DNA of 32,971 bases from Mesorhizobium sp. (GTDB taxonomy: Bacteria > Pseudomonadota > Alphaproteobacteria > Rhizobiales > Rhizobiaceae): NCBI GenBank assembly GCA_004017275.1, contig SAKE01000039.1:1-32971 (forward strand), written 5' to 3'. Positions 1 to 7,955 of the stretch are shown piece after piece. A program made the translations under genes and the position numbers. Numbering within the stretch: the stretch's first letter is position 1; every line of letters starts with the position of its first letter. The notes beneath the pieces are model-generated. The model ran no database searches. It had not been told where the DNA came from and saw only the letters and a list, made by a program, of their open reading frames with translations.

Positions 1-54
1 TCTCCCCGTCACTATACGGGGAGAAGGTGCCGGCAGGCGGATGAGGGGCGGCGC
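1..54. repeat. Palindromic intergenic repeat, type A (single unit)
   Basis: The first 24 bases form a 9-bp perfect stem (TCTCCCCGT / ACGGGGAGA) with loop CACTAT. The stem is followed by a conserved tail ending in ATGAGGGGCGGCGC. The same unit recurs at 13556-13615, 17898-17951 (opposite orientation) and 18018-18077. It lies just downstream of the pyrophosphatase stop codon and may act as its terminator. The partner unit, if any, would be outside the window. Confidence 0.85.
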
Positions 55-80
55 GGCGCCTGCGAAGTTGGCACGCCGGA

Positions 81-614
81 CTACTTGCTCGCCTTGGCCC
101 GCTCGATCGCGTCGACGATCATCTTCTTGGCATATTTGGAATCGTGCCAGCCTTCGATCTTGACCCATTTGCCCGGTTCGAGATCCTTGTAGTGCTCGAA
201 GAAGTGCTGCACCTGCTGGCGCGTGATGTCGGGCAGCTGGGTGTATTCGGTGACGTTCTCGTAGCGCAACGTCAATTTCGGTGACGGCACGGCGATGATC
301 TTCTCGTCCTGGCCGGCATTGTCTTCCATGATCAGCACGCCGATCGGCCGAACGTTGATGACGCAGCCCGGCACCAGCGCGCGCGTGTTGCAGACCAGCA
401 CGTCGATCGGATCGCCGTCGCCCGACAACGTGTGCGGCACGAAGCCGTAATTGCCGGGGTAGCGCATCGAGGTGTGCAGGAAGCGGTCGACGAACAGCGT
501 GCCGGCCTCCTTGTCCATCTCATACTTGATCGGCTCGCCGCCGATCGGCACCTCGATGATGACGTTGACGTCCTCAGGCGGATTCTTTCCGCTGGCTATG
601 GCTTCAATGCGCAT
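81..614 (-). CDS. ppa: Inorganic pyrophosphatase (family I, soluble)
   Basis: Hydrolyses cytoplasmic pyrophosphate to two phosphates, pulling biosynthetic reactions forward. The 177-residue length is normal for the bacterial hexameric family I enzyme. The diagnostic metal-binding signature D66-G-D-P-I-D71 followed by VLV is intact, as are the substrate-site segments around E21, K30, R44 and the RYPGNYGFVP stretch (51-60). The ATG at 614 is preceded by a purine-rich GAGAGGG. It is a stand-alone gene on the minus strand with a palindromic repeat directly downstream. Identification is by strong family resemblance; nothing looks unusual. Confidence 0.97.
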   Translation of the reverse strand: MRIEAIASGKNPPEDVNVIIEVPIGGEPIKYEMDKEAGTLFVDRFLHTSMRYPGNYGFVPHTLSGDGDPIDVLVCNTRALVPGCVINVRPIGVLIMEDNAGQDEKIIAVPSPKLTLRYENVTEYTQLPDITRQQVQHFFEHYKDLEPGKWVKIEGWHDSKYAKKMIVDAIERAKASK

Positions 615-727
615 GGCTTAAATCCCTCTCTCGATGGACGATCGATAGCGGGCGGCGCGCCATGGTGCAATGCGGCGAATGGTGCTGGGATGCGAATGGA
701 ACGCCCAATTGCCGAAAGGCCTGGCCG

Positions 728-1234
728 TCATTCCCAGACGAAAGCGACCTTCTTCAGCGCCTTCTGCTCGAATATCTCCACGCCCTCGGCGACGTCGCGA
801 CCGCCGGCGCCGGCATAGAAGGCGAGCGCGTTCTGGTTGTCTTCCAGCGCCCACACCACCATGCCTTTCAGCCCGTGATCGGCCAGACGCGCCCTGGCTG
901 CCGCGAACAGGCGGCTGCCGAGCCCGATACCCTGATATTCCGGGCGCAGGTACAATTCGTAGATTTCGCCTTGCTGCTTGAGCTCACGGGCGCGGTTCTT
1001 GCCGATCGTCGCATAGCCGGCAACCTTGCCGCCGATTTCGACGACCAGAACGGTGGCGGCGCGGCGAATCGCGTTGGCCCACCAGTCGGCGCCGCGGCGG
1101 TTGATCATCGATGTCAGCGTACGGTGCGGAATGATGCCGGAATAGGCGCCGCGCCAAGCCTCCAGGTGCACCTCGGCGATGGCACCGGCATCGCGTGGGT
1201 CGGCCTTTCTTATGTCGATCGTCAGCGTATTCAT
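728..1234 (-). CDS. GNAT-family N-acetyltransferase
   Basis: A 168-residue single-domain acetyltransferase of the GNAT fold, which transfers acetyl from acetyl-CoA to an amine. Motif A, the CoA pyrophosphate loop, is visible as LYLRPEYQGIGLGSRLF at 94-110, with Q101-G-x-G-x-G106. Motif B appears as NQNALAFY near 133-140. The closest look is to RimI-like or stress-related acetyltransferases, but the substrate cannot be read from sequence. The ATG at 1234 has no strong ribosome binding site. It lies between ppa and the TPM genes on the same strand, about 115 bp from each, so it is probably its own unit. Confidence 0.9.
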   Translation of the reverse strand: MNTLTIDIRKADPRDAGAIAEVHLEAWRGAYSGIIPHRTLTSMINRRGADWWANAIRRAATVLVVEIGGKVAGYATIGKNRARELKQQGEIYELYLRPEYQGIGLGSRLFAAARARLADHGLKGMVVWALEDNQNALAFYAGAGGRDVAEGVEIFEQKALKKVAFVWE

Positions 1235-1351
1235 GATTTGTTAACCATAAACTCGCATCGCCCGATTGCAAGAGTCCGGGCGACCCGCCGATCGCTTTAT
1301 CACAGGCGATCACCGCCTCGATGATGGGCCTTTAATGCTTTCCCGGGAGGC

Positions 1352-1990
1352 TCAGATTTCGACCAAATGGTCGTCCAGCTCATTGCTGTCGCCTGCCGTG
1401 ACCGGGAAATGCTCGGCAAGCACCGCCCCCACCTGCTCGATCGCCTGGACGAAGCCGTCAGCAAGTCGATCGTCGCCGGCATGCGCGGTAAGGTCGCGCA
1501 CCACGCCGTCCCAGACGTGCTGGCCGACCTTGGCGTCGATGCCCGAATCGGCGACCACTTCGGCATAGCGTTCGGCGATCGAGACGAAGATCAGAACCCC
1601 GGTCCGTGCCGTGGTGCGATGGACGTTGCGGGCGAGGAACTGCTTGATCGCGTTGGCATGTGCCGCCTGGTAGCGCAGCCGCTTCGGCACCAGATGGATG
1701 CGCAGGCCGGGCAGCGCCCACAACAAGGCCAGCACGCAGGCCAGCGCCAGAAGCTGGGCGAGAACGAAATGCGGCATCCGGATCGACAGCCACCAGGCTT
1801 CCAGCCCATAGGCAACCGCCAGACTGACGATCAGCATGCACACGGTCGCCATGAACGCGGCCGGGAAGAAATAGCCGTCGCTGGCATGGGCCACGACGCA
1901 GTAGATCTCGCCATCGGTTTTCGCTTCGGCGGCGCGGATCGCGGTTGCGATGCGCTCATGATCCTGCGGGCTGATTGGTCGTGTTGCCAT
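1352..1990 (-). CDS. TPM-domain membrane protein (short form)
   Basis: Last gene of the lemA-TPM operon; 212 residues. The N-terminal 30 residues (MATRPISPQDHERIATAIR and onward) resemble the start of TPM domains. Two hydrophobic segments follow at about 42-62 and 74-95. The rest of a TPM-type fold continues after them with a TARTGVLIFVSIAERYAEVV segment. TPM domains (TPM_phosphatase, Psb32-like) are envelope-associated, and some bind metals or have phosphatase activity; the role here is unknown. The start at 1990 is chosen because an upstream extension would overlap the Gly/Ser tail of the preceding gene. It starts 8 bases after that gene's stop, implying translational coupling. Confidence 0.85.
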   Translation of the reverse strand: MATRPISPQDHERIATAIRAAEAKTDGEIYCVVAHASDGYFFPAAFMATVCMLIVSLAVAYGLEAWWLSIRMPHFVLAQLLALACVLALLWALPGLRIHLVPKRLRYQAAHANAIKQFLARNVHRTTARTGVLIFVSIAERYAEVVADSGIDAKVGQHVWDGVVRDLTAHAGDDRLADGFVQAIEQVGAVLAEHFPVTAGDSNELDDHLVEI

Positions 1991-1998
1991 GATCTGTC

Positions 1999-2880
1999 TC
2001 ACCAGCTTCCTGAAGAACCGCCACCGCCCGAAGAGCCGCCGCCGCCGGAAAACCCGCCGCCGCTGCTTGAGCCCGAGGACCAGCCACTGCTCGAACCTGA
2101 CGACCAGCCGCTGCCCGACGACGAACCCGTTGTCCAGCCGCTGCTGCCCGAGGACCCGCTCGGCCCGCGGCCGTAACGAAACGTCATGCCCAGCCATTTG
2201 TATACGCCCGGCGACAGCTTTGTGCCGAACATCGGCGGCAGGAATGCCATCGCCATGCCGCCGAAGAAGATGATCGCCCACAGGATCAGGAACACCGCGA
2301 CGATCGGATCGATGGACGTGCTGTTGTCGGCGGGATTGCGCTTGCCGCGCGCTTCCAGTTCTTCGGGATTGCCCTCCAGAACCATGACCATGTCGTCGAC
2401 GGCCTTGGCGATGCCGCCCGAGAAATCGCCGGCGCGGAAAGCCGGCACCATGTCGTTTTCGATGATCAGCTTGGTGTGCAGGTCGGTCAGCGTGCCTTCC
2501 AGCCCGTAGCCGACCTCGATGCGCATCTTGCGGTCGTTCTTCGCGACCAGCAGCAGCACGCCGTTGTTTTCGCCCGCCTGACCCAGCTTCCAGAAGCGAA
2601 ACAGCCGGTTGGCGTAGGGCTCGATCTCCTCGCCGTCGAGGCTGGGGATTGTGGCGACGACGATCTGGTCGGACCCTTTTGTCTCGAAATCGGCGAGCTT
2701 CTGCGTCAGCACCGCCTTGGTCGCCATGTCGATGATGCCGGCATTGTCGACGACACGGCCGGTCAGCGCCGGCAGGTCGGCAGCATAGGCCATGAAGCAG
2801 GAGAGCAGCACGGCTGTTGCCATCAGGACAGGCCAGGCGAAGCGGCCGGGTCTCAACAGGCTGATGCTACGCGTCCTCAT
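1999..2880 (-). CDS. TPM-domain secreted/membrane protein, Gly/Ser-rich tail (copy 2)
   Basis: 293 residues. A signal peptide is cut near AYA-AD (33-34). A TPM domain covers about 35-170, with motifs RVVDNAGII and GSDQIVVATIPSLDG. One membrane span lies at about 192-214. The C-terminal tail (238-293) is almost only Gly, Ser and Trp and ends SSGSW. This is the YgcG/TPM architecture often found with lemA. It is a tandem duplicate of the neighbouring copy at 2888: by eye about ten differences over roughly 145 residues of the core, while the signal peptide, linker and span differ. Start at 2880 gives the signal peptide and lies 7 bases after the upstream stop. Confidence 0.93.
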   Translation of the reverse strand: MRTRSISLLRPGRFAWPVLMATAVLLSCFMAYAADLPALTGRVVDNAGIIDMATKAVLTQKLADFETKGSDQIVVATIPSLDGEEIEPYANRLFRFWKLGQAGENNGVLLLVAKNDRKMRIEVGYGLEGTLTDLHTKLIIENDMVPAFRAGDFSGGIAKAVDDMVMVLEGNPEELEARGKRNPADNSTSIDPIVAVFLILWAIIFFGGMAMAFLPPMFGTKLSPGVYKWLGMTFRYGRGPSGSSGSSGWTTGSSSGSGWSSGSSSGWSSGSSSGGGFSGGGGSSGGGGSSGSW

Positions 2881-2887
2881 GCCATCA

Positions 2888-3736
2888 TCACCAGCTTCCC
2901 GATGAGCCGCCGCCGCCTGACGAACCGCCGCCGCCCGAAAAGCCGCCACCGCCGCCACCCGAAGACCAGCCGCCGCCGGAACTTCCCGACGACCAGCCGC
3001 CACGGGAGGATCGCCGGCTTGGCTCGAAGGTCATGCCGAGCCAGCGGTAGCGGCCGGGGCCGAGCTTCTGGCCGAAGATCGGCGGCAGCACGGAAACCGC
3101 GATGCTGCCGAAGAAGATGATCGCCCAGATGCTGATGAAGACGGCAAAGAACAGGTCGTCGGAATCGAAAGGGGCCTGCTGATTGCGCTCGCCGCGTGCT
3201 TCCAGTTCCTCCGGATTGCCTTCCAGCACCATGATCATGTCGTCGACGGCCTTTTCTATGCCGCCGGAGAAATCCCCGGCGCGAAAGGCAGGCACCATGT
3301 CGTTTTCGATGATCAGCTTGGTGTGCAGGTCGGTCAGTGTGCCTTCGAGCCCGTAGCCGACCTCGATTCGCATCTTGCGATCGTTCGGGGCCACCAACAG
3401 CAGCGCGCCATTGTTTTCCTTCGCCTGGCCGAGTTTCCAGAAGCGAAACAGCCGATTGGCGTAGGGCTCGATCTCCTCGCCGTCGAGGCTGGGAATGGTC
3501 GCGACGACGATCTGGTCGGAGCCTTTTGTCTCGAAATCGGCAAGCTTCTGCGTCAGCGCGGCCTCGGTCGCCGCATCGATGATGCCGGCATTGTCGACGA
3601 CACGGCCGGTGAGTGCCGGGAGTTCGGCGGCGAAGGCGGTGAAGGGGAGGAAGAAGAGGCTGGCAAGAAGGCTAAGAAAGGAAAGGTAGGTGTTCCGTAG
3701 CGCCCCCCTCTGTCCTGCCGGACATCTCCCCCTCAA
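2888..3736 (-). CDS. TPM-domain secreted/membrane protein, Gly/Ser-rich tail (copy 1; start inside a repeat)
   Basis: Paralogue of the next gene: signal peptide (hydrophobic run ending TAFAAELP), TPM domain, one membrane span, Gly/Ser/Trp tail ending SSGSW. The start is uncertain. No ATG lies close to the signal peptide, and the frame runs open upstream through both arms of a 44-bp inverted repeat to an ATG at 3865. The TTG at 3736, inside the repeat, is used here because it gives a normal signal peptide with a basic N-region. GTG at 3775 and ATG at 3865 are alternatives that would translate repeat sequence. The repeat has probably replaced the original start. It follows lemA on the same strand, and all four genes may form one operon. 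Confidence 0.85.
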   Translation of the reverse strand: MRGRCPAGQRGALRNTYLSFLSLLASLFFLPFTAFAAELPALTGRVVDNAGIIDAATEAALTQKLADFETKGSDQIVVATIPSLDGEEIEPYANRLFRFWKLGQAKENNGALLLVAPNDRKMRIEVGYGLEGTLTDLHTKLIIENDMVPAFRAGDFSGGIEKAVDDMIMVLEGNPEELEARGERNQQAPFDSDDLFFAVFISIWAIIFFGSIAVSVLPPIFGQKLGPGRYRWLGMTFEPSRRSSRGGWSSGSSGGGWSSGGGGGGFSGGGGSSGGGGSSGSW

Positions 3737-3856
3737 GGGGGGAGATCGGACCTCACACCGGCCTTCGCCAATCACCGATGCAGAAGGATGAGCGATGCGC
3801 TCGAAACTGCCAATCTCCCCCCTTGAGGGGGAGATGTCCGGCAGGACAGAGGGGGG
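3703..3856. repeat. Inverted pair of palindromic repeats, type B
   Basis: Two 44-base arms, 3703-3746 and 3813-3856, are exact reverse complements of each other, separated by 66 bases. Each arm also contains its own small hairpin (CTCCCCC / GGGGGAG). Related arms occur at 10014-10170 and 26717-26874. The pair sits between lemA and the first TPM gene and runs into the TPM reading frame. Confidence 0.95.
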
Positions 3857-3917
3857 TGTTTGCACGCCAGCAGTCCGTCTTTTCGCAGGATTGTATTCCG
3901 ACGACGGCCGAGGCTCT

Positions 3918-4556
3918 TCACCCGCCCTGTTTCGTGCCGAAATCGACCTTCGGCGGCTGCATCTTGTCTTCCTCTACGGTGAAATTGGCAAAGGGCTCGT
4001 TGCCGCGGAACCAGAAGGTCGCCCACAGCACCGACGGGAACGTCCGCAGCGTCAAATTGTAATCCCGCACCGCCTGGATGTAGTCGCGCCGCGACACCGC
4101 GATGCGGTTTTCGGTGCCTTCGAGTTGCGCCTGCAGCGCCAGGAAATTCTGGTTGGCTTTGAGGTCGGGATAGGCTTCCGAGACCGCGATCAGCCGCGAC
4201 AGCGCGCTGGTCAACCCGGCCTGGGCGTCCTGGAACTTCTTGAGGGCTTCGGGATCCTTCAGCGTTTCCGGCGTCACCGTGATCTGGGTGGCCTTGGCGC
4301 GGGCTTCGACCACCGCGTCGAGCGTGTCCTTTTCGTGCGAGGCATAGCCCTTGACCGTCTCGACCAGGTTGGGGATGAGATCGGCGCGGCGCTGATACTG
4401 GTTCAGCACCTCGCTCCATGCCGCCCTGGCGTTTTCTTCCGCCGTCGGGATGGTGTTGTAGCCGCAGCCGGCAAGCAGCGGCAGCACGATCGCCATCATC
4501 AGGAAGGCGGGCAGCGTGCGGAACATGGACGATGAGGCAAGGCGCTGGGCAAACAT
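3918..4556 (-). CDS. lemA: LemA family lipoprotein
   Basis: 212 residues. The N-terminus carries a lipoprotein signal with lipobox L28-A-G-C31, immediately followed by the family hallmark GYNTIP. A long helical domain follows with NQYQRRADLIPNLVETVKGY (51-70), EARAKAT and the YPDLKANQNFLALQAQLEGTENRI region typical of LemA. It is predicted to sit on the membrane facing the periplasm; its biochemical role is not established in the family. The ATG at 4556 is preferred because GAGGGA lies 7 bases upstream; an internal ATG at 4526 would also leave a lipobox. It heads the operon with three TPM-domain genes, a recurrent lemA-TPM pairing. Confidence 0.95.
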   Translation of the reverse strand: MFAQRLASSSMFRTLPAFLMMAIVLPLLAGCGYNTIPTAEENARAAWSEVLNQYQRRADLIPNLVETVKGYASHEKDTLDAVVEARAKATQITVTPETLKDPEALKKFQDAQAGLTSALSRLIAVSEAYPDLKANQNFLALQAQLEGTENRIAVSRRDYIQAVRDYNLTLRTFPSVLWATFWFRGNEPFANFTVEEDKMQPPKVDFGTKQGG

Positions 4557-4719
4557 GATGGGGTCCCTCGGTAGAAGTTGCATGCGAAGCATTACCACAA
4601 TCAGCGTGCAAGAAAACCGCCCGACCGGCAGCCGCCTGCCTGGCACGCCCGATGCCGTTGCAAGGCCCTGTGATTGGCCGTGCGAACACGATAAGGTCCT
4701 GGCGAAACGGGACATCACC

Positions 4720-4971
4720 ATGGCGGAACGCCACGACAGCGAGAAGGAATCGCGCCGTATCCTCGAGCGCGTTGCGCGCGAGACGGATCCTGCCGGCAAT
4801 TCGTTCGTGGCGCGGGCCACGAAAGGCATGCGCGATCACGTCACCGCGGCCGATGCCGATCGTGCCGATCCGATCGAAGTCTGGGGCACCCGCATTGGCC
4901 GGACACTCGGCCTGCTGCTGGCGCTGGGCCTGATGGTCTGGCTCGTGCTTTACGTCATCCGGGGCAGTTAG
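4720..4971 (+). CDS. Small single-span membrane protein, unknown function
   Basis: 83 residues, not recognised as a named family. The first 60 residues are charged and probably helical (MAERHDSEKESRRILERV). A single C-terminal hydrophobic segment (TLGLLLALGLMVWLVLYVI) ends three residues before the stop, giving a tail-anchored layout with the charged part in the cytoplasm. It is divergent from lemA, with 163 bp between the starts, and lies 13 bases upstream of pyridoxal kinase, so it could be the first gene of that operon. The ATG at 4720 was chosen because upstream codons read into the lemA promoter region. Confidence 0.75.
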   Translation: MAERHDSEKESRRILERVARETDPAGNSFVARATKGMRDHVTAADADRADPIEVWGTRIGRTLGLLLALGLMVWLVLYVIRGS

Positions 4972-4984
4972 GAATCAAACAACA

Positions 4985-5869
4985 ATGAGCGCCGAACAAA
5001 CCGACGCGCCGCGTGCGGTCATCGTCATTTCCAGCCATGTCGCGCGCGGCTCGGTCGGCAACCGCGCCGCCGTCTTTGCGCTGGAGACCCTGGGTTTCCC
5101 GGTCTGGGCGGTGCCGACGGTCATCCTGCCGTGGCATCCCGGCCATGGACGGGCAACGCGCATCGTGCCGCCGCTCGACCAGTTCAAGGCGTTGATGGCC
5201 GATCTCGAGCGGGCGCCCTGGCTGGGCGAGGTCGGCGCCGTTCTGTCCGGCTATCTCGGCGAGGCCGGCCAGGCCGAGGCCGTCGCCTCGCTGGTTGCCG
5301 CGGTGAAGGCAAGGACGCCCGACGCCGTCTATATCTGCGATCCGGTGATGGGCGATTCGGGCGGCCTCTACGTGCCCGAACCGACTGCCATCGCCATGCG
5401 CGACCGGCTGATGCCGATCGCCAACATCGCCACCCCCAACCGCTACGAACTGGAATGGATGGCCGGCGCTCCCTTGGCCGACCTGAAATCGGTGATCGCG
5501 GCGGCGCTCCATGCCGGGCCATCGACCATGCTGGTCACCTCGGCGCCGTCGATGATGACGGGCGGCACCGGCAATCTTTTGCTCGACGGCACCCAGGCGC
5601 TGCTTGCCGAGCACCGCCTGATCGACAAGCCGCCGAATGGCCTGGGCGATCTGACGGCGGCCGTCTACCTGGCGCGCATCCTCTCCGGCCAGCCGCCGAT
5701 CAAGGCGCTGCAATCGACGACGGCGGCGGTCTACGAGATCCTGGCGCGCACTGCCAAGCGCGGCGGCGACGAACTGCAGCTCGAAACCGACGCACAGAGC
5801 CTGTCGCACCCGATGGCGATGGTGCAGCTTCGCCACCTCACGCATCCGGGGCGGGACCGCCGGGCGTGA
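4985..5869 (+). CDS. pdxY: Pyridoxal kinase (PdxY-type)
   Basis: Phosphorylates pyridoxal (and related vitamers) with ATP in the B6 salvage pathway. The 294-residue protein has the ribokinase-like PdxK/PdxY signatures in order: ISSHVARGSVGNRAA (16-30), the ATP/metal segment CDPVMGDSGGLYVPE (119-132), TPNRYELEWMAG (150-161) and the anion-hole and catalytic loop NGLGD (218-222), with D222 as general base. The usual loop reads GTGD; the L at the variable position is a mild difference. Its TGA overlaps the GTG start of the following DUF429 gene, so the two are translationally coupled. Confidence 0.93.
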   Translation: MSAEQTDAPRAVIVISSHVARGSVGNRAAVFALETLGFPVWAVPTVILPWHPGHGRATRIVPPLDQFKALMADLERAPWLGEVGAVLSGYLGEAGQAEAVASLVAAVKARTPDAVYICDPVMGDSGGLYVPEPTAIAMRDRLMPIANIATPNRYELEWMAGAPLADLKSVIAAALHAGPSTMLVTSAPSMMTGGTGNLLLDGTQALLAEHRLIDKPPNGLGDLTAAVYLARILSGQPPIKALQSTTAAVYEILARTAKRGGDELQLETDAQSLSHPMAMVQLRHLTHPGRDRRA

Positions 5870-6636
5870 CCCCGACCAAGGCCATGCTTGTCGGCGCAGA
5901 CGGCTGCAAGGCCGGCTGGATCGCCGTCCGGCGCACGCCCGGCATGGCACCGTCTGTCGATGTCTTCGCCAGCTTCACTGCCCTGCTTGCATCGCTCCCC
6001 GACGATGCGGTCATCGCTGTCGACATGCCGATCGGGCTGCCCGAATTTTCGAGTAAAGGTGGTCGCGGCCCCGAAGCATTGGTGCGGCCGCTGCTTGGGG
6101 CACGCCAATCCAGCGTCTTCTCGATCCCGTCTCGTGCCGCGCTTTATGCCGACACCAACGGCTTCACCACCATCGAAGCCTGGTATGCCGCGCACATCAG
6201 GGCAAGCGAGGTGGCCAAGACCACATCCGACCCGCCGCGCGGCGTTTCGATCCAGGCGTTCGGCATTTTCGCCAAGATCCGCGAGATCGACGCGCTGCTG
6301 ATCGCGCGGCCCGATTTGCACAGCCGCGTCTACGAATCGCATCCGGAAGTCGCTTTCTGCCGGCTGAATGGCGATCGGGCCATGCAGCTGCCGAAAAAGA
6401 TCAAGGGCAGCATCAATCCAGCCGGCATGGCGGAACGCAAGGCGCTGCTTTGCCGGCATGGCTATGAGATGGGCTTTCTCGACCAGCCGCCGCCGCAGGG
6501 CGCGGCCGCCGATGATTTCCTCGATGCAGCCGCAATGATGCTGATCGCCAGTCGCATCGCCAGGGGTGAGGCACGGCCGTTTCCTGACCCGCCGGGCCGC
6601 GACAGCCTTGGCATTCCCATTGCCATCTGGGCATAG
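5866..6636 (+). CDS. DUF429 domain protein (predicted RNase H-fold nuclease)
   Basis: 256 residues of the DUF429 family, predicted to have an RNase H-like fold. Visible family motifs are VGADGCKAGW near the N-terminus, AVDMPIGLPEF (about 53-63), a basic ARQSSVFSIPSRAALYA segment and YESHPEVAFCRLNG. The acidic residues in the first two motifs fit a metal-dependent fold, but no activity has been firmly assigned. GTG at 5866 is chosen because it overlaps the pdxY stop by four bases (GTGA); ATG at 5884 is the alternative and would lose only six residues. Confidence 0.88.
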   Translation: MTPTKAMLVGADGCKAGWIAVRRTPGMAPSVDVFASFTALLASLPDDAVIAVDMPIGLPEFSSKGGRGPEALVRPLLGARQSSVFSIPSRAALYADTNGFTTIEAWYAAHIRASEVAKTTSDPPRGVSIQAFGIFAKIREIDALLIARPDLHSRVYESHPEVAFCRLNGDRAMQLPKKIKGSINPAGMAERKALLCRHGYEMGFLDQPPPQGAAADDFLDAAAMMLIASRIARGEARPFPDPPGRDSLGIPIAIWA

Positions 6637-6783
6637 CGGTACTAGCCAAGGCTGCGCCTGATGCATGGCATTTGTAGCCGGCCCCATAATTCTGCATTGC
6701 TCGCAACGGGCTTTTACCGTTAGAGCCTCTTTTGACCGCAACGAGCTGCCGCCTCCAACCCGGAAAGGCTCCAGACGCCGCCC

Positions 6784-7428
6784 ATGTCCAATCTCCCCGA
6801 CCACCTTCTCGCCGGCTATCGCAATTTCATGAACGGCCGCTATCTCACCGAGAGCGGACGCTATCGCGAGCTTGCCCGCGAAGGCCAGGCGCCGGAAACG
6901 ATGATCGTCGCCTGTTGCGACTCCCGCACCGCACCCGAGGCGATCTTCGACGCCGGACCCGGCGAACTCTTCGTGCTGCGCAATGTCGGCAATCTGGTCC
7001 CGCCTTACGCACCGGACGGCGAGTTCCATTCGACCTCCGCCGCGCTCGAATTTGCCGTGCAGAGCCTCAAGGTCAAGAACATCGTCGTCATGGGCCACGG
7101 CCGCTGCGGCGGCATCCGCGCCGCGCTCGACACCAATTCCGCACCGCTCTCGCCGGGTGACTTCATCGGCAAATGGATGAGCCTGATCGCGCCGGCCGCC
7201 GAAACCGTCTCCTCGAGCACCTTCATGACCGCGTCGGAGCGCCAGACCGCGCTGGAGCGCATCTCGATCCGCTATTCCATCGCCAATCTCCGCACCTTTC
7301 CCTGCGTCTCGATTCTCGAAGGCAAGGGGCGGCTATCGCTGCACGGCGCCTGGTTCGACATTTCGACCGGCGAACTTTGGGCGATGAACAAGGAGACCGG
7401 CGATTTCGAACGGCCGCAGCTGGGATGA
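6784..7428 (+). CDS. Beta-class carbonic anhydrase
   Basis: Interconverts CO2 and bicarbonate. 214 residues with all beta-class zinc and catalytic features: C45-D46-S47-R48 (zinc Cys plus the Asp/Arg dyad), and H105 with C108 in GHGRCGG. Length and motif spacing match proteobacterial cytoplasmic enzymes. No signal peptide is seen. The ATG at 6784 has only a weak ribosome binding site. The stop codon overlaps the start of the next gene (ATGA), coupling it to a secreted NTF2-like protein. Confidence 0.95.
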   Translation: MSNLPDHLLAGYRNFMNGRYLTESGRYRELAREGQAPETMIVACCDSRTAPEAIFDAGPGELFVLRNVGNLVPPYAPDGEFHSTSAALEFAVQSLKVKNIVVMGHGRCGGIRAALDTNSAPLSPGDFIGKWMSLIAPAAETVSSSTFMTASERQTALERISIRYSIANLRTFPCVSILEGKGRLSLHGAWFDISTGELWAMNKETGDFERPQLG

Positions 7429-7859
7429 AAACAGCGGCGCGCAAGGTGGTGAATGTCAGGTCGACCGCTTTGACGGCGGCTGCGCTGCTGGTAGCGATCA
7501 TTGCAGCCCGCGCCGATGATCGCGCCATCATCGGTCGCTGGTATTCGGCGCTTCTGGCGGCCGATCGCACCGAACTGTCGGACCTGCTCGCCGATGATGT
7601 CCGCATCCAACTCGAAGACCTCGGCATCGTGCAAAACAAGCAGGAATTCATCGCCTCGATCGACGAATGGAAAGGTGCGGTTGCCGGTGCGGCGATCCGG
7701 CACCGCATCGAGAAGAGCGAAGGCGGCGTCACCACGGTGGTCGCCTGCTATGATTTCCCCAACAACGACATGCTGATGCAGGAAACCTTCGCGGTGGCCG
7801 ACAACCGCATCACCGCCAGCTCGCAAGCCGCGATCGCCGAGAATTGCGACGGCTTCTGA
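7425..7859 (+). CDS. Secreted NTF2/SnoaL-like protein
   Basis: 144 residues. A signal peptide is predicted with cleavage after ARA (about residue 30), so the product is probably periplasmic. The mature part looks like an NTF2/SnoaL cone-fold domain: an IIGRWYSALLAADRTELSDLL helix pair, DDVRIQLEDLG, and alternating strands such as GGVTTVVACYDF and QETFAVADNRIT. Catalytic function cannot be read. It starts within the stop codon of the carbonic anhydrase gene (ATGA overlap), so the two are likely co-translated. Confidence 0.82.
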   Translation: MKTAARKVVNVRSTALTAAALLVAIIAARADDRAIIGRWYSALLAADRTELSDLLADDVRIQLEDLGIVQNKQEFIASIDEWKGAVAGAAIRHRIEKSEGGVTTVVACYDFPNNDMLMQETFAVADNRITASSQAAIAENCDGF

Positions 7860-7955
7860 GCAGATATCGGCCAACCGCGATATTGCGGGTCCGCCGACCG
7901 CGTCCTACATCGGGTACCACCCGCCCTGCCTGCCCTCACCAGCGAAAGACTGTCC

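Noticed and set aside
5131..5865. Upstream extension of the DUF429 frame
   Set aside because: It overlaps pdxY in another frame and is Arg-rich shadow; the GTGA overlap start at 5866 explains the real gene.
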